64,000 nt of DNA from Lachnospiraceae bacterium (GTDB lineage: Bacteria > Bacillota > Clostridia > Lachnospirales > Lachnospiraceae), in the NCBI GenBank assembly GCA_017453065.1, contig JAFTKW010000014.1, positions 62,001 to 126,000 on the forward strand, given 5' to 3'. Of the stretch, positions 9,618-18,200 are shown in pieces. Under the pieces are notes generated by a model that searched no databases, had not been told where the DNA came from, and saw only the letters and a program-made list of their open reading frames with translations. The position numbers and the translations under genes were made by a program. The first letter of the stretch is position 1; every line of letters begins with the position of its first letter.

Positions 9618-10004
9618 CTATTCCTGTTTGTCTTTAAACACTTTCTGTTTGGCCTTTTCAAGCAGAGAGCCAAAATTAGTGTCTGTACTTTCCTCAGGGC
9701 CATGAAACTTTAACTGTTCCACCGGAACCTCTGTAAGCATGGTAACTGTATCTTTACATACTGCTATCACAAAGTATTTATCTCCAACTCGTACTAGTTG
9801 CATATACTTGCTAACATCAATCCGACAAGCCTCTAGGATTTCCATATTTTTACCTGCGTTTTGAACTCTTTGATACTTTGCAATCCATTTGGTTACATAC
9901 AAAGTCAGAGCCAAAACGCCAATAAAAATAATACAAATCGTTATAAACTCGACATAACTGTTAGTGCTACTAGAAGTAGCCCACACGATAAGTTCTGATC
10001 CCAT
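9618..10004 (-). CDS. fliO: Flagellar biosynthesis protein FliO (FliZ)
   Basis: Short single-span membrane protein, 128 residues, that helps FliP assemble into the export gate. One membrane helix (about 19-41) is followed by a small beta-rich cytoplasmic domain, where MEILEACRIDVSKYMQLVRV matches the FliO pattern. It is called FliZ in Bacillus. The ATG overlaps the cheY stop by one base. Confidence 0.9.
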   Translation of the reverse strand: MGSELIVWATSSSTNSYVEFITICIIFIGVLALTLYVTKWIAKYQRVQNAGKNMEILEACRIDVSKYMQLVRVGDKYFVIAVCKDTVTMLTEVPVEQLKFHGPEESTDTNFGSLLEKAKQKVFKDKQE

Positions 10005-10366
10005 TAACCAAGTACCTTCTTAACAGCCTCAAGAACACGGTCTGCCTGGAAAGGTTTTACAATAAAGTCCTTCGCACCAGCCTGAATGGATTCGATAACC
10101 ATTGCCTGCTGACCCATAGCGGAGCACATAATAACCTTAGCATTTGGATCACACTCTTTAATCTTCTTCAGAGCGCCGATACCATCAAGTTCTGGCATTG
10201 TAATATCCATAAGTACCAAATCTGGTTTCAATTCGTTGTATCTCTCAACGCCTTTTGCTCCATTTTCAGCTTCACCAACTACAGTGTAACCATTCTTTGT
10301 CAAAATGTCCTTGATCATCATTCTCATGAAAGCTGCGTCATCACAAATCAAAATATTCTTTGCCAT
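10004..10366 (-). CDS. cheY: Chemotaxis response regulator CheY
   Basis: Single-domain receiver of 120 residues. When phosphorylated by CheA it binds the motor switch (FliM/FliY) and sets rotation direction. Key residues are visible: the DD acidic pair at 9-10, the phospho-acceptor Asp in LVLMDITMPELDG, Ser in IMCSAMG in place of the usual Thr/Ser, and Lys in FIVKPF. It lies between fliY and fliO exactly as in Bacillus. Confidence 0.97.
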   Translation of the reverse strand: MAKNILICDDAAFMRMMIKDILTKNGYTVVGEAENGAKGVERYNELKPDLVLMDITMPELDGIGALKKIKECDPNAKVIMCSAMGQQAMVIESIQAGAKDFIVKPFQADRVLEAVKKVLG

Positions 10367-10385
10367 AATATTTTCTCCTTATGCT

Positions 10386-11684
10386 CTATTTGATAATTTC
10401 TGTTACTCGAACACCAAAACTCTCTTCGATAACTACTACTTCACCTTTTGCTACAAACTTGCCATTAACCAGCACATCTATAGGTTCACCTGCTATTCGG
10501 TCAAGTTCAATGATAGTTCCTGGTGAGAAATCTAAGATGTCAGCAATAGATTTACTAGTGCGGCCCAACTCTACTGTTACTTCCAATGGTACATCCATAA
10601 TCAGGCTGATATTTTCCTGACTAACTCCTTGCAGTACATCCGCTGTAAAGGTTTGGAACTGTGCCGGCTGAATGTTTACGTTAGGCTGCTGCATAGGCAT
10701 CTGCATTTGAGGCATACCCATCTGTGGCATTCCCATCATAGGCATTCCCATGTTCATCATACCCATCTGGCTCATATCCATCTGAGGCATCTGCATCTGA
10801 GGCATACCCATTTGAGGCATTCCCATCTGCGGCATTCCCATCTGCGCCTGTGGTTCCATCGCTGGAGTTGCCATGGAAGGCGGTACAGCGGATGGTTCCG
10901 GTGTTACTGGTGCAGGTTCTGGAGCCGATCCCATCTGGGATGTAATAAACATATCTACCAGTTTCTTAGCAAATTCGATTGGGTACAGCTGCATGATAGT
11001 GCTGTCTACCATATCGTCAATCTGCATACTAAATGCAATCTTTACAAAAGTACCACCCAAGAACGGAGAAATAGATGATCCATCAGAAATCTCTGTCAAA
11101 TCTCTAAGATCTGCATTTGGTGGGCTGATGTCAATCATGGTACCAAACATGGTTGACAGGGAAGTTGCAGAGGAACCCATCATCTGGTTCATAGCTTCAG
11201 CAATCGCACTGAGATGCAATTCGCCAATCTCGCCGTCCGTATTGGTGCCGTCTCCTCCCATCATCAAATCAGCAATAACTTTCACGTCATGTTCCTTCAG
11301 AACCAAAATATTGGAACCATCTAGGCCCGCTGTATACTTGATCTGAATGAATACACATGGCTTTTGATAACTTTCTAAAACATTTTCCCATGTCGCAAGT
11401 GATACGACAGGGGTTGTAATATTAACTTTTCTGTTTACCAAGGAATACAAGGTAGTGGCTGAAGATCCCATACTGATGTTGGCAATCTCACCTACTGCGT
11501 CTGTTTCTACTTCCGTAAGCAATGGTTCATCCACTGATGCATATACCGGAGCAGAATTTTCTACAATTGCAGGTGCACTTACTGATTCTGGCATCTCTGG
11601 CATTACTATGCTACTTGGGTCAGACAAATCCATTCCTGCAAGTAGAGCATTTATCTCGTCTTGAGAAAGCATTCCGCCATCCAT
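10386..11684 (-). CDS. fliY: Motor switch / CheY-P phosphatase FliY
   Basis: FliY, 432 residues, is a C-ring protein that also dephosphorylates CheY-P in Firmicutes. The order is: an N-terminal CheY-binding peptide (MLSQDEINALLAG); a CheC/CheX-like domain with two copies of the ExxN-type helix (VGEIANISMG and IAEAMNQMMG); a variable linker; and a C-terminal FliN/SpoA domain ending GEVVVIEESFGVRVTEI. The linker (about 255-340) is unusual: a proline-rich part is followed by roughly a dozen MGMPQ-like units, making it extremely methionine-rich. The ATG has GAGGGGGA upstream. It follows fliM by 3 nt. Confidence 0.95.
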   Translation of the reverse strand: MDGGMLSQDEINALLAGMDLSDPSSIVMPEMPESVSAPAIVENSAPVYASVDEPLLTEVETDAVGEIANISMGSSATTLYSLVNRKVNITTPVVSLATWENVLESYQKPCVFIQIKYTAGLDGSNILVLKEHDVKVIADLMMGGDGTNTDGEIGELHLSAIAEAMNQMMGSSATSLSTMFGTMIDISPPNADLRDLTEISDGSSISPFLGGTFVKIAFSMQIDDMVDSTIMQLYPIEFAKKLVDMFITSQMGSAPEPAPVTPEPSAVPPSMATPAMEPQAQMGMPQMGMPQMGMPQMQMPQMDMSQMGMMNMGMPMMGMPQMGMPQMQMPMQQPNVNIQPAQFQTFTADVLQGVSQENISLIMDVPLEVTVELGRTSKSIADILDFSPGTIIELDRIAGEPIDVLVNGKFVAKGEVVVIEESFGVRVTEIIK

Positions 11685-11687
11685 GCT

Positions 11688-12668
11688 TTAGTCCCCCTCT
11701 CTGATTACCGTTGTAACTCTCACAGCGTATTGCTCTTTGCTGGAGCCTGGCAATGCGGTAAACTTTTTAATATTTCCTACGTAGACTTTTAATTCTTCGT
11801 CCACATGGGTATTTAGTCGAATCACGTCTCCTACCTGAAGACTTGCGAAATCGCTAACTGAAATAACACTTCTTCCTAACAGCGCCTTCACAGGAATGGA
11901 TACTTTCTTAATCAAGTCACCGATGTGTTCCTGATATCCTTCATCCACTTTTTCCTGCATATTTGCATACCAGTACTTCGTGTTCAATCTATCCATGATA
12001 TCTTCCAAAGTAAAATATGGAAGACAGATGGTCATGATCCCTTCCACATCACCTATCTTCATATTTAAGGTGACAATGGCTATCATGTCGTTTGGTGCAA
12101 TGATCTGCGCGAACTGAGGATTGGTTTCCAATCTATCCAGCACCGGATTGATGTCCAATACATTCTTCCATGGTTCTCGCATCAATTGCATGCAGACAAT
12201 CATCATCTTTTCGATGATGGTTAACTCTATTTCAGAGAATTCTCTGGTTTTATCTAGGGGCTCTCCTTGACCACCGAGCATTCGGTCTATCATGGTATAG
12301 CCCAAGTTGGTTCCTAATTCAATAATTATATTGCCTGACAAAGGTGCAAAATTGACAATGCCCAGGATAACCGGATTGGCCAAAGCATTGGTAAATTCAG
12401 AGAAAGTAACTGTCTCGGAACTGGCCACGCTCACCTGTACATTCTTTCGTAAGTACAATGGCAGGTTGGTAGAAATCAATCTGCCGTAATGTTCAAAGAT
12501 AATCTCTAAGGTCCTAAGGTGTTCCTTGGAGAACTTTGCCGGGCGCTTAAAGTCATAATTTTTAATCTGCTTCTCAGTGGATTCCTGCATTTGCTCCACA
12601 TCAAGCTCACCAGTGGATAAAGCCGCAAGCAGACTGTCTATCTCGTTTTGGGACAACACGTCGCCCAT
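11688..12668 (-). CDS. fliM: Motor switch protein FliM
   Basis: C-ring protein of 326 residues. Its N-terminal peptide (VLSQNEIDSLLAAL) binds CheY-P, the middle CheC-like domain contacts FliG, and the C-terminal SpoA domain stacks with FliY/FliN. The middle-domain signature is clear (GQGEPLDKTREFSEIE). The same N-terminal peptide type occurs in FliY next door. It follows fliL by 35 nt. Confidence 0.97.
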   Translation of the reverse strand: MGDVLSQNEIDSLLAALSTGELDVEQMQESTEKQIKNYDFKRPAKFSKEHLRTLEIIFEHYGRLISTNLPLYLRKNVQVSVASSETVTFSEFTNALANPVILGIVNFAPLSGNIIIELGTNLGYTMIDRMLGGQGEPLDKTREFSEIELTIIEKMMIVCMQLMREPWKNVLDINPVLDRLETNPQFAQIIAPNDMIAIVTLNMKIGDVEGIMTICLPYFTLEDIMDRLNTKYWYANMQEKVDEGYQEHIGDLIKKVSIPVKALLGRSVISVSDFASLQVGDVIRLNTHVDEELKVYVGNIKKFTALPGSSKEQYAVRVTTVIREGD

Positions 12669-12703
12669 GAAAGTTCACCTCCCTTTTTGGTATTCTTCAG
12701 AGG

Positions 12704-13234
12704 CTATTGATATTTCACATCACCACTTGCAACTCTGTAGATAAATTTGGAATTGTACAGTTGTTGAAGCTGTGCAACGATTTCTGCATACACACCTTCT
12801 GTATCTGCTTTGAATTCCTCGATGGTATGAGAACGAACCACGGAGATGATCTCACTCTTAATCATTTCTTCTCTGGCTGCCAACTCTTCAGCGGTTCCAT
12901 ACTTCTCGAAGTCCTTATGCTGGGAATTCATATAGATGGTAACCTTCATCATCACATAATGATCCTTTCCTTCCTTTTCGCCATCCTGCGCAGGACTGGT
13001 CTTTAAAGGTATGGTCATGGTATCTGCGATGGTATATGTAGCCGTATCTTCCACAGAAACATTGTTTCCGCTCTGATCTGCCGCCAATTCAATATCCAAA
13101 ACAGTTGCAATCTTGCCCACTAAAGCTGTGGTGCTCTTCATAGCACCCGTTACGCTGAACATCATAATTGCTGTCAGCACCAAATTAACTACTAGTAGGG
13201 CCAATATTAGGATAGATAGTAAATTCTTTTTCAT
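12704..13234 (-). CDS. fliL: Flagellar basal body-associated protein FliL
   Basis: Single-pass membrane protein of 176 residues that sits around the stator and stabilises it. The N-terminal membrane helix lies at about 5-28. The outer domain has the stomatin-like FliL fold, with VMMKVTIYMNSQ and a conserved C-terminal IYRVASGDVKYQ. It sits directly between motB and fliM. Confidence 0.9.
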   Translation of the reverse strand: MKKNLLSILILALLVVNLVLTAIMMFSVTGAMKSTTALVGKIATVLDIELAADQSGNNVSVEDTATYTIADTMTIPLKTSPAQDGEKEGKDHYVMMKVTIYMNSQHKDFEKYGTAEELAAREEMIKSEIISVVRSHTIEEFKADTEGVYAEIVAQLQQLYNSKFIYRVASGDVKYQ

Positions 13235-13259
13235 AGGAATCCTTATCTGCCTTTCTCAG

Positions 13260-14075
13260 TTATTGAATAATGTTGTAGTGATAAATTCGTATCTCTACTC
13301 TTCTGTTCTTTGCTCTTCCTTCTGGAGTAGAGTTGTCCGCAACCGGCACATACTCACCTCTGCCAGAATGTTTCACTTTGGCTGGATCCAAAGTTGTGTT
13401 TTCCACAAAGAAATTAAATACAGAAAGTGCACGTCCAGCACTTAACTCGTCATTGTTTTCATACTTTTTGCCGTTTTGAGGTACGGTATCTGTATGCCCT
13501 TCGATTTCAATTATGCTACTTGCGTAGCGTTCCAAAATGATTCCCACTCTGTTGAGAATTGGAATCGCTTCTTCCTTCAGTTTCACCTCGCCAGACTCAA
13601 ACAAAATAGCTCCACTAAGCGTCAACTGAACATACTGAGAAGTGAAATTAACCTGAATCTCATCTTCCATATCACTTTCATCAATGGCTTCTTGCACTTT
13701 TTCGGCCAGTTCTTCCATCTCGCCTAACTGTTCTTGTTCCACTGCAGCCTGCATATACTCATACTCATTCATTTCTTCCGAGTCTATTTCGCTATCTGCA
13801 GTTTTACCTGTACTGTTTATGTACTCGTCAAGTTCGTTTAGCTGACTGACGCCATTGCTAATCAAAATACCGTCACCAATCGCAGTAGCACCAGCACTCC
13901 AAATGCTGAAACTCTGATTCATGGAAGCTGCAACGTCTTTCATTTTTTCCTCATCTACAGTAGACATTGCAAACAGAAGTACAAAAAAGCAGAGCAAAAG
14001 GTTCATCAAATCGCTAAAGGTTGCCATCCATGCAGGTGCTCCTGGTGGTGGAGTCTCTTCTTTGCGTTTTGCCAT
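13260..14075 (-). CDS. motB: Flagellar stator protein MotB
   Basis: Stator subunit that anchors to peptidoglycan, 271 residues. The ion-binding aspartate is Asp22 in TFSDLMNLLLCFFVLLF, at the start of the single membrane helix. The OmpA-like peptidoglycan-binding domain is C-terminal (IEGHTDTVPQNG, then RAKNRRVEI). The region between (80-150) is acidic and helical, consistent with a plug/linker. The ATG directly abuts the motA stop (TAAATG). Confidence 0.96.
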   Translation of the reverse strand: MAKRKEETPPPGAPAWMATFSDLMNLLLCFFVLLFAMSTVDEEKMKDVAASMNQSFSIWSAGATAIGDGILISNGVSQLNELDEYINSTGKTADSEIDSEEMNEYEYMQAAVEQEQLGEMEELAEKVQEAIDESDMEDEIQVNFTSQYVQLTLSGAILFESGEVKLKEEAIPILNRVGIILERYASSIIEIEGHTDTVPQNGKKYENNDELSAGRALSVFNFFVENTTLDPAKVKHSGRGEYVPVADNSTPEGRAKNRRVEIRIYHYNIIQ

Positions 14076-14873
14076 TTACTCTTCACCCCCATTTTCGCCC
14101 TCTGCAGCGGCTGTCTCTCTATCCTTAGGGGCTAAGAAGGATTTCAACTTTTCTTCGATTACACGTGGGTTTTCACCCGCCTGTATAGACAGCAATCCTT
14201 CAATCATAATCTCTTTGGCAACGATTTCTGCATCATTGTTTCCCTTTAATTTTGCTGAGGTAGGAATACAAATCCAGTTTGCAAGCAAAGAACCATACAA
14301 AGTTGTAATCAACGCAACAGCCATAGCTGGTCCAATGGCAGAAGCATCTTCCATGTTGTTCAGCATATCTACCAGACCTACCAAGGTACCAATCATACCC
14401 CAAGCAGGGCCCATGGCTCCAAGTGCATCCCAGAATGTGATGTTTGCTTTGTGTCTGCTTTCAATACTGACCAGTTCTGTCTCCATAATGGCACGAACAA
14501 GTTCTGGGTCTGTACCGTCTACAACCAACAAAATACCCTTTTTAAGGAAGGGCTCGTCAAGCTCCGCAGCAGCTTCTTCCAAAGAAAGCAAACCTTCCTT
14601 ACGAGCCACGTTGGACAAATCTATGATTTTTTGAATAATAGCTGAAGTGTCAAAATTAGGAACCTTAAAAATAAGCGTAAAACTCTTAAGGCCATTTATA
14701 AATCCATTCATGTCAAATTGCATGAGTACAGCCGCAAAAGAACCGCCAAAAGTAATCAGTGCAGAAGGCGCATCTAAATAAGCTGGTATTCCTACAATAC
14801 CACCTGAACTGATAATACCAAACATGAGCATTCCGAAGCACAGTATACATCCAATTAGTGAAGCTAAATCCAC
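14076..14873 (-). CDS. motA: Flagellar stator protein MotA
   Basis: Ion-channel subunit of the stator, 265 residues with four membrane helices. Conserved patterns include GGIVGIPAYLDAPSALITFG in the first half and AMGPAWGMIGTLVGLVDML in the third helix. The start codon appears to be GTG with only a weak ribosome site, so initiation may be slow relative to its neighbours. In Bacillus motAB is a separate operon; here it is embedded between flbD and fliL, a clostridial arrangement. Confidence 0.96.
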   Translation of the reverse strand: MDLASLIGCILCFGMLMFGIISSGGIVGIPAYLDAPSALITFGGSFAAVLMQFDMNGFINGLKSFTLIFKVPNFDTSAIIQKIIDLSNVARKEGLLSLEEAAAELDEPFLKKGILLVVDGTDPELVRAIMETELVSIESRHKANITFWDALGAMGPAWGMIGTLVGLVDMLNNMEDASAIGPAMAVALITTLYGSLLANWICIPTSAKLKGNNDAEIVAKEIMIEGLLSIQAGENPRVIEEKLKSFLAPKDRETAAAEGENGGEE

Positions 14874-14908
14874 GAGAATTCACCGTAACATTCTGCAATT
14901 TTTCGAAT

Positions 14909-15094
14909 TTAATCTGCAAAAATGTCCTTTCTATACAATTTTACTAAATTTTTCACTTCTTGTCTACTTTCTTTTACAATAATTTTTCTCCCTGTAGTGA
15001 GGGTCATCACCGTGTCTGGAGTCTCCTCAACAATCTCGATTAAATCGGGATTTACAAGGATTTTTACTCCGTTCAGTTTCGTAATTTCAATCAT
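14909..15094 (-). CDS. flbD: Flagellar protein FlbD (SwrD)
   Basis: Small protein of 61 residues. The start is the ATG giving MIEITKLNG, because AGGAAGGAGTGG lies at the right distance upstream; an upstream in-frame extension has no such site. The family motif is LNGVKILVNPDLIEIVEETP followed by LTTGRKI. In Bacillus SwrD (YlzI) raises motor torque, apparently by acting on the stators. Its position directly before motA fits that role. Confidence 0.92.
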   Translation of the reverse strand: MIEITKLNGVKILVNPDLIEIVEETPDTVMTLTTGRKIIVKESRQEVKNLVKLYRKDIFAD

Positions 15095-15174
15095 GTTTTT
15101 GCCACTCCTTCCTATGTTTTCCATGTTAAATTTTGTCACATTTCAAAAATTTATTTTCTAGGATGGAACTAACA

Positions 15175-15204
15175 ACAGGCCAAACGAAATATCGCTCAGC
15201 CTGT
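15175..15204 (-). other. Stem-loop between flgE and flbD
   Basis: The transcript can form a stem ACAGGC/GCCTGT with a shorter inner CGA/TCG stem, just after the flgE stop. No long U-tract follows, so it is more likely a 3' stabilising or processing hairpin, or a weak attenuator, than a full terminator. Confidence 0.4.
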
Positions 15205-15216
15205 CATCACTAATTT

Positions 15217-16956
15217 TTAACGTTTCAAGTTAGTTAATTCTTCCAAAAGTGTATCAGATACAGTGATGATACGGCTGTTTGCCTGGAAACCACGCTGAGT
15301 GGTAATCATCTCTGTAAACTCTGCTGACAGGTCAACGTTACTCATCTCAAGCATACCTGTGCTCATCTTACCGCCACCAGCAGTAATATCTACGCCGATG
15401 CCATCAAACTCACCAGAGTTTAAGGTTGCAGAGTAAAGGTTGTCGCCCTGTTTTTCAAGACCGGAAGCATTAGGGAATTCCGCTACTGCAATCTGTCCCA
15501 AAAGTTTGGTCATACCATTGTCATAGGATGCATAAATCATACCATTTTGCTGAATCGCAATACCGCTCATTTCGCCTAGTTTACGTCCCATTCCAAGACC
15601 GTCCTTGTCACCAGATGTAGCTGCGATAGTACATGCACCGCTGTTGTCGTACATGGAACTTTCTGAGAAATCAATTTCGATATCTGAGAAGTTTCCGCCA
15701 AGTACTGAAAGGTTAAGAATTGCTGTAGTTACTGTACTGGTCGCATCACCGATACCCATGAAAGGACCATTGTCAGGATCATAGTTAACAATAATACCAT
15801 CAAAAGTACGTGCATTCGTTGTGAAAGAGTTCATATTCTCCCAGGTAACTTCACCCAAATTAGCAAAGCTTGGTTCTTGGGTATTCAACTGATTCACAAA
15901 AAGCTGCTGTACAGAATAACTTCCTGCTGCAAATCCATCCGTCTGCTTAGGAACAATATATTTCTGAAGAGAAAGGAACTCATCTTCCATACCCTCATAT
16001 CCATAAGCCTTTGCCAAAGTAGCAAGCTTGTCCTCTGTTCCGTTTGCAACTGCCGCATCGCCAGCATGAACCTCACCTGTTGCCTGATCGAAAATATCAG
16101 AGAGTTTCAATACTTCAGAGCCATCTGACTTAAGCTGAAGTGTATTGCCATTCCACTCATATACGCTAGTATCCAGCGCAAGAGTTCTATTGGTCTCCTG
16201 GGTTGCATTCTTTCCACCAAGAGCCACGTCTGTGATGTCGATTTCTTCTCCTGTAGAATCCAAGATTTTTTCAAGTTCTACAGAGTACTGGTTTACGTTG
16301 GTAGACTGTTTAAACACCAATCTAGCTGTGTAAGAGTATCCTAAGTTGTCATAAAAGTTTACATTGATTGCCTTACCAGCCGCACTTGTTACGTCTGTAT
16401 TGTTCTTGTCGATAATACCAGAAACATAAGCTTTGCTAGTTGCCTCTGGTGGATAAGTCATGTTTGCCGCACTCATGATACGAAGTGCAGAAACATTGTC
16501 CTGCTTGATTGTCATGGTTTCTTCGTCCACAAGCCATCCCATTACATTGTAGCCATTGCTGGTCATAGCAAGGTTACCAGCTCCATCCACGTAGAAAGAA
16601 CCGTCTCTTGTGAAGAAGTTTTCGCTACCATTGTTTACAACAAAGAACGCATCTCCATTGATCATGATATCAAACGGGTTACCAGTAGACTGGCTGGCGC
16701 CCTGTGTAGTGATATTGGTATTGATGGCACCTGTTTTAACACCAAGACCAATCTGTCTTGCATTGATACCACCTGTACCTGTTGTCGCATTTGGTCCAGA
16801 AGCGCTCTGTGTAGTCTGGCTCATCAATTCACCAAATACCATAGAACTGGACTTATATGCTGTAGTATTGACGTTGGCGATATTGTTACCGATAACGTCC
16901 ATTCTTGTCTGATGTGTCTTAAGTCCTGACACGCCAGAGAAAAGTGATCTCATCAT
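15217..16956 (-). CDS. flgE: Flagellar hook protein FlgE
   Basis: Hook subunit of 579 residues, long for the family (E. coli FlgE is about 400). The extra length lies in the central surface-exposed part. The N-terminal rod/hook motif is SLFSGVSGLKTHQTRMDVIG followed by NNIANVNTTAYK. The C-terminus has the matching helix (SAEFTEMITTQRGFQANSR) ending in LLEELTNLKR. The ribosome site AGGAGGT lies 8 nt before the first of two consecutive ATGs. It follows flgD and the TIGR02530 protein. Confidence 0.96.
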   Translation of the reverse strand: MMRSLFSGVSGLKTHQTRMDVIGNNIANVNTTAYKSSSMVFGELMSQTTQSASGPNATTGTGGINARQIGLGVKTGAINTNITTQGASQSTGNPFDIMINGDAFFVVNNGSENFFTRDGSFYVDGAGNLAMTSNGYNVMGWLVDEETMTIKQDNVSALRIMSAANMTYPPEATSKAYVSGIIDKNNTDVTSAAGKAINVNFYDNLGYSYTARLVFKQSTNVNQYSVELEKILDSTGEEIDITDVALGGKNATQETNRTLALDTSVYEWNGNTLQLKSDGSEVLKLSDIFDQATGEVHAGDAAVANGTEDKLATLAKAYGYEGMEDEFLSLQKYIVPKQTDGFAAGSYSVQQLFVNQLNTQEPSFANLGEVTWENMNSFTTNARTFDGIIVNYDPDNGPFMGIGDATSTVTTAILNLSVLGGNFSDIEIDFSESSMYDNSGACTIAATSGDKDGLGMGRKLGEMSGIAIQQNGMIYASYDNGMTKLLGQIAVAEFPNASGLEKQGDNLYSATLNSGEFDGIGVDITAGGGKMSTGMLEMSNVDLSAEFTEMITTQRGFQANSRIITVSDTLLEELTNLKR

Positions 16957-16996
16957 AAGCTTTGACCTCCTAAATTAGGTCCAACACCATGAAGCT

Positions 16997-17022
16997 GGTT
17001 TCCATCTGTCAGTCAGGAAACC
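16997..17022 (-). other. Stem-loop in the flgE leader
   Basis: The 88-nt gap before flgE holds a perfect 7-bp inverted repeat (GGTTTCC/GGAAACC, 12-nt loop). Several GGA triplets sit in the leader, one in the ribosome site AGGAGGT. Hairpins with GGA motifs are typical CsrA targets, and CsrA controls flagellar mRNAs in Firmicutes. Control by CsrA here is inference; no csrA is in the window. Confidence 0.4.
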
Positions 17023-17044
17023 TTTGCCCCCTTAAAAGGTCCGG

Positions 17045-17461
17045 CTAAATAATTACTGCTCCATCAATGTTGGTAAATACATTTTCATTTGTTTCTGTTT
17101 GATCCATCGCTGTGATAACTGTTGCACTAGGCACATTTACTATAAAAGCCAGCTGATCCATCAGAACCAGTGATTCCTGAATTCCTTTCGCCCCTGCCCT
17201 GCGCGTTCCATCGCTAAGTCTGGCTATTTGGCTGTCCGACAACGTAATCTGTCTGTCTGCCAACCTGTTTGCTGCATGCTTCGAAAATTTCAGGGTACTT
17301 CCTGCATGCATCATCGCTTCCCCGGCCGTCTTCGCTTTCAGAATATCCTGGAAAGAGATGCTCTTTGCATCCACACTGTTAGGTGTGTTTTGAACGTTTT
17401 GGTTTAAAAATTGGTCTTGAACCTGTAAGGCGGAAGGATAATTACCATTTTGTATCCTCAT
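17045..17461 (-). CDS. Flagellar operon protein, TIGR02530 family
   Basis: 138-residue protein of the conserved but poorly understood family found between flgD and flgE in Firmicute flagellar operons. The recognisable part is the C-terminal two thirds: LKFSKHAANRLADRQI, then ARLSDGTRRAGAKGIQESL and VLMDQLAFIVNVPSATVITA. No signal peptide or membrane helix is seen. The position between hook-cap and hook genes suggests a role in hook assembly or export, but no function can be read from the sequence. Confidence 0.88.
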   Translation of the reverse strand: MRIQNGNYPSALQVQDQFLNQNVQNTPNSVDAKSISFQDILKAKTAGEAMMHAGSTLKFSKHAANRLADRQITLSDSQIARLSDGTRRAGAKGIQESLVLMDQLAFIVNVPSATVITAMDQTETNENVFTNIDGAVII

Positions 17462-17473
17462 GTTTATCCTCCA

Positions 17474-18166
17474 TTAATCCTGCGGGTCTTCGTTCTCCGT
17501 TGGTGTCTCATTGCCACCAGACTGTTCATTCTTACGAAGAAGAGCCAATCGATCAACATACTCCTGAAGTGCCGTCTTCTTTTCTTCCGCCACAAATGTC
17601 TTTTCATAGTCAGACATGTTCTGGTATGCTTCATTCAATCCATCAATGGTTTCGCCATCCGTCTGAACTGTGATACCATTTAATACTGGCAGTTTGTTGA
17701 TTCCCTCTACAAGTTCTGTCGCTTTGTCGTACGCTGTGATGTATTCCTTGTCGGAAACAGTATACAGGTCATCCAGTGAATACATTCCTTCATTCACAAC
17801 CAGATATGGTGTTCCGTTTTCATAGATTACGTAATCCACTCTGCCTGTTAAAAGTGTGGTTTCACCGCTTGCTCCTGTGGTCTTAATATGAACTTCCTGC
17901 CCAACCAAAGATGTAGCACGCTGCAAATCCATATTAGAGCTCATATTCTGCATGGTTTCAACCTGCGCGAACTGTGCGTACTGTGAAACAGACTCTGTAT
18001 TGGAGGTTGGTTCCATCGGATCCTGGTATTTCATTTGAGCTACCAGAAGTTGCAAGAACGCTTCCTTGTCCAGTGTATTTCCACTAGCTTTTTTTGAGCT
18101 ACTCAGAGACTCCTGTGTGCTTGATTCTACAATCTTGCCATCTACAACTTGTGCTATGTATGACAC
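17474..18166 (-). CDS. flgD: Flagellar hook-capping protein FlgD
   Basis: Hook scaffold/cap protein of 230 residues. The N-terminal export and assembly region is diagnostic: LDKEAFLQLLVAQMKYQDP followed by SVSQYAQFAQVETMQNMSSN. A short beta domain follows (LVGQEVHIKT, VDYVIYENGTPYLVV). The C-terminal part (about 150-230) is a helical, charged segment with no clear match to the usual FlgD tudor/FnIII domains. It acts outside the cell during hook growth and lies directly after fliK. Confidence 0.93.
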   Translation of the reverse strand: MSYIAQVVDGKIVESSTQESLSSSKKASGNTLDKEAFLQLLVAQMKYQDPMEPTSNTESVSQYAQFAQVETMQNMSSNMDLQRATSLVGQEVHIKTTGASGETTLLTGRVDYVIYENGTPYLVVNEGMYSLDDLYTVSDKEYITAYDKATELVEGINKLPVLNGITVQTDGETIDGLNEAYQNMSDYEKTFVAEEKKTALQEYVDRLALLRKNEQSGGNETPTENEDPQD

Positions 18167-18200
18167 GTTTGCCTCCTTTCTGCCAAACCTTCTTGTTTGA

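Noticed and set aside
16957-17044. flgE leader considered as a c-di-GMP riboswitch
   Set aside because: It is too short and lacks the conserved GEMM core; only a single hairpin is present.
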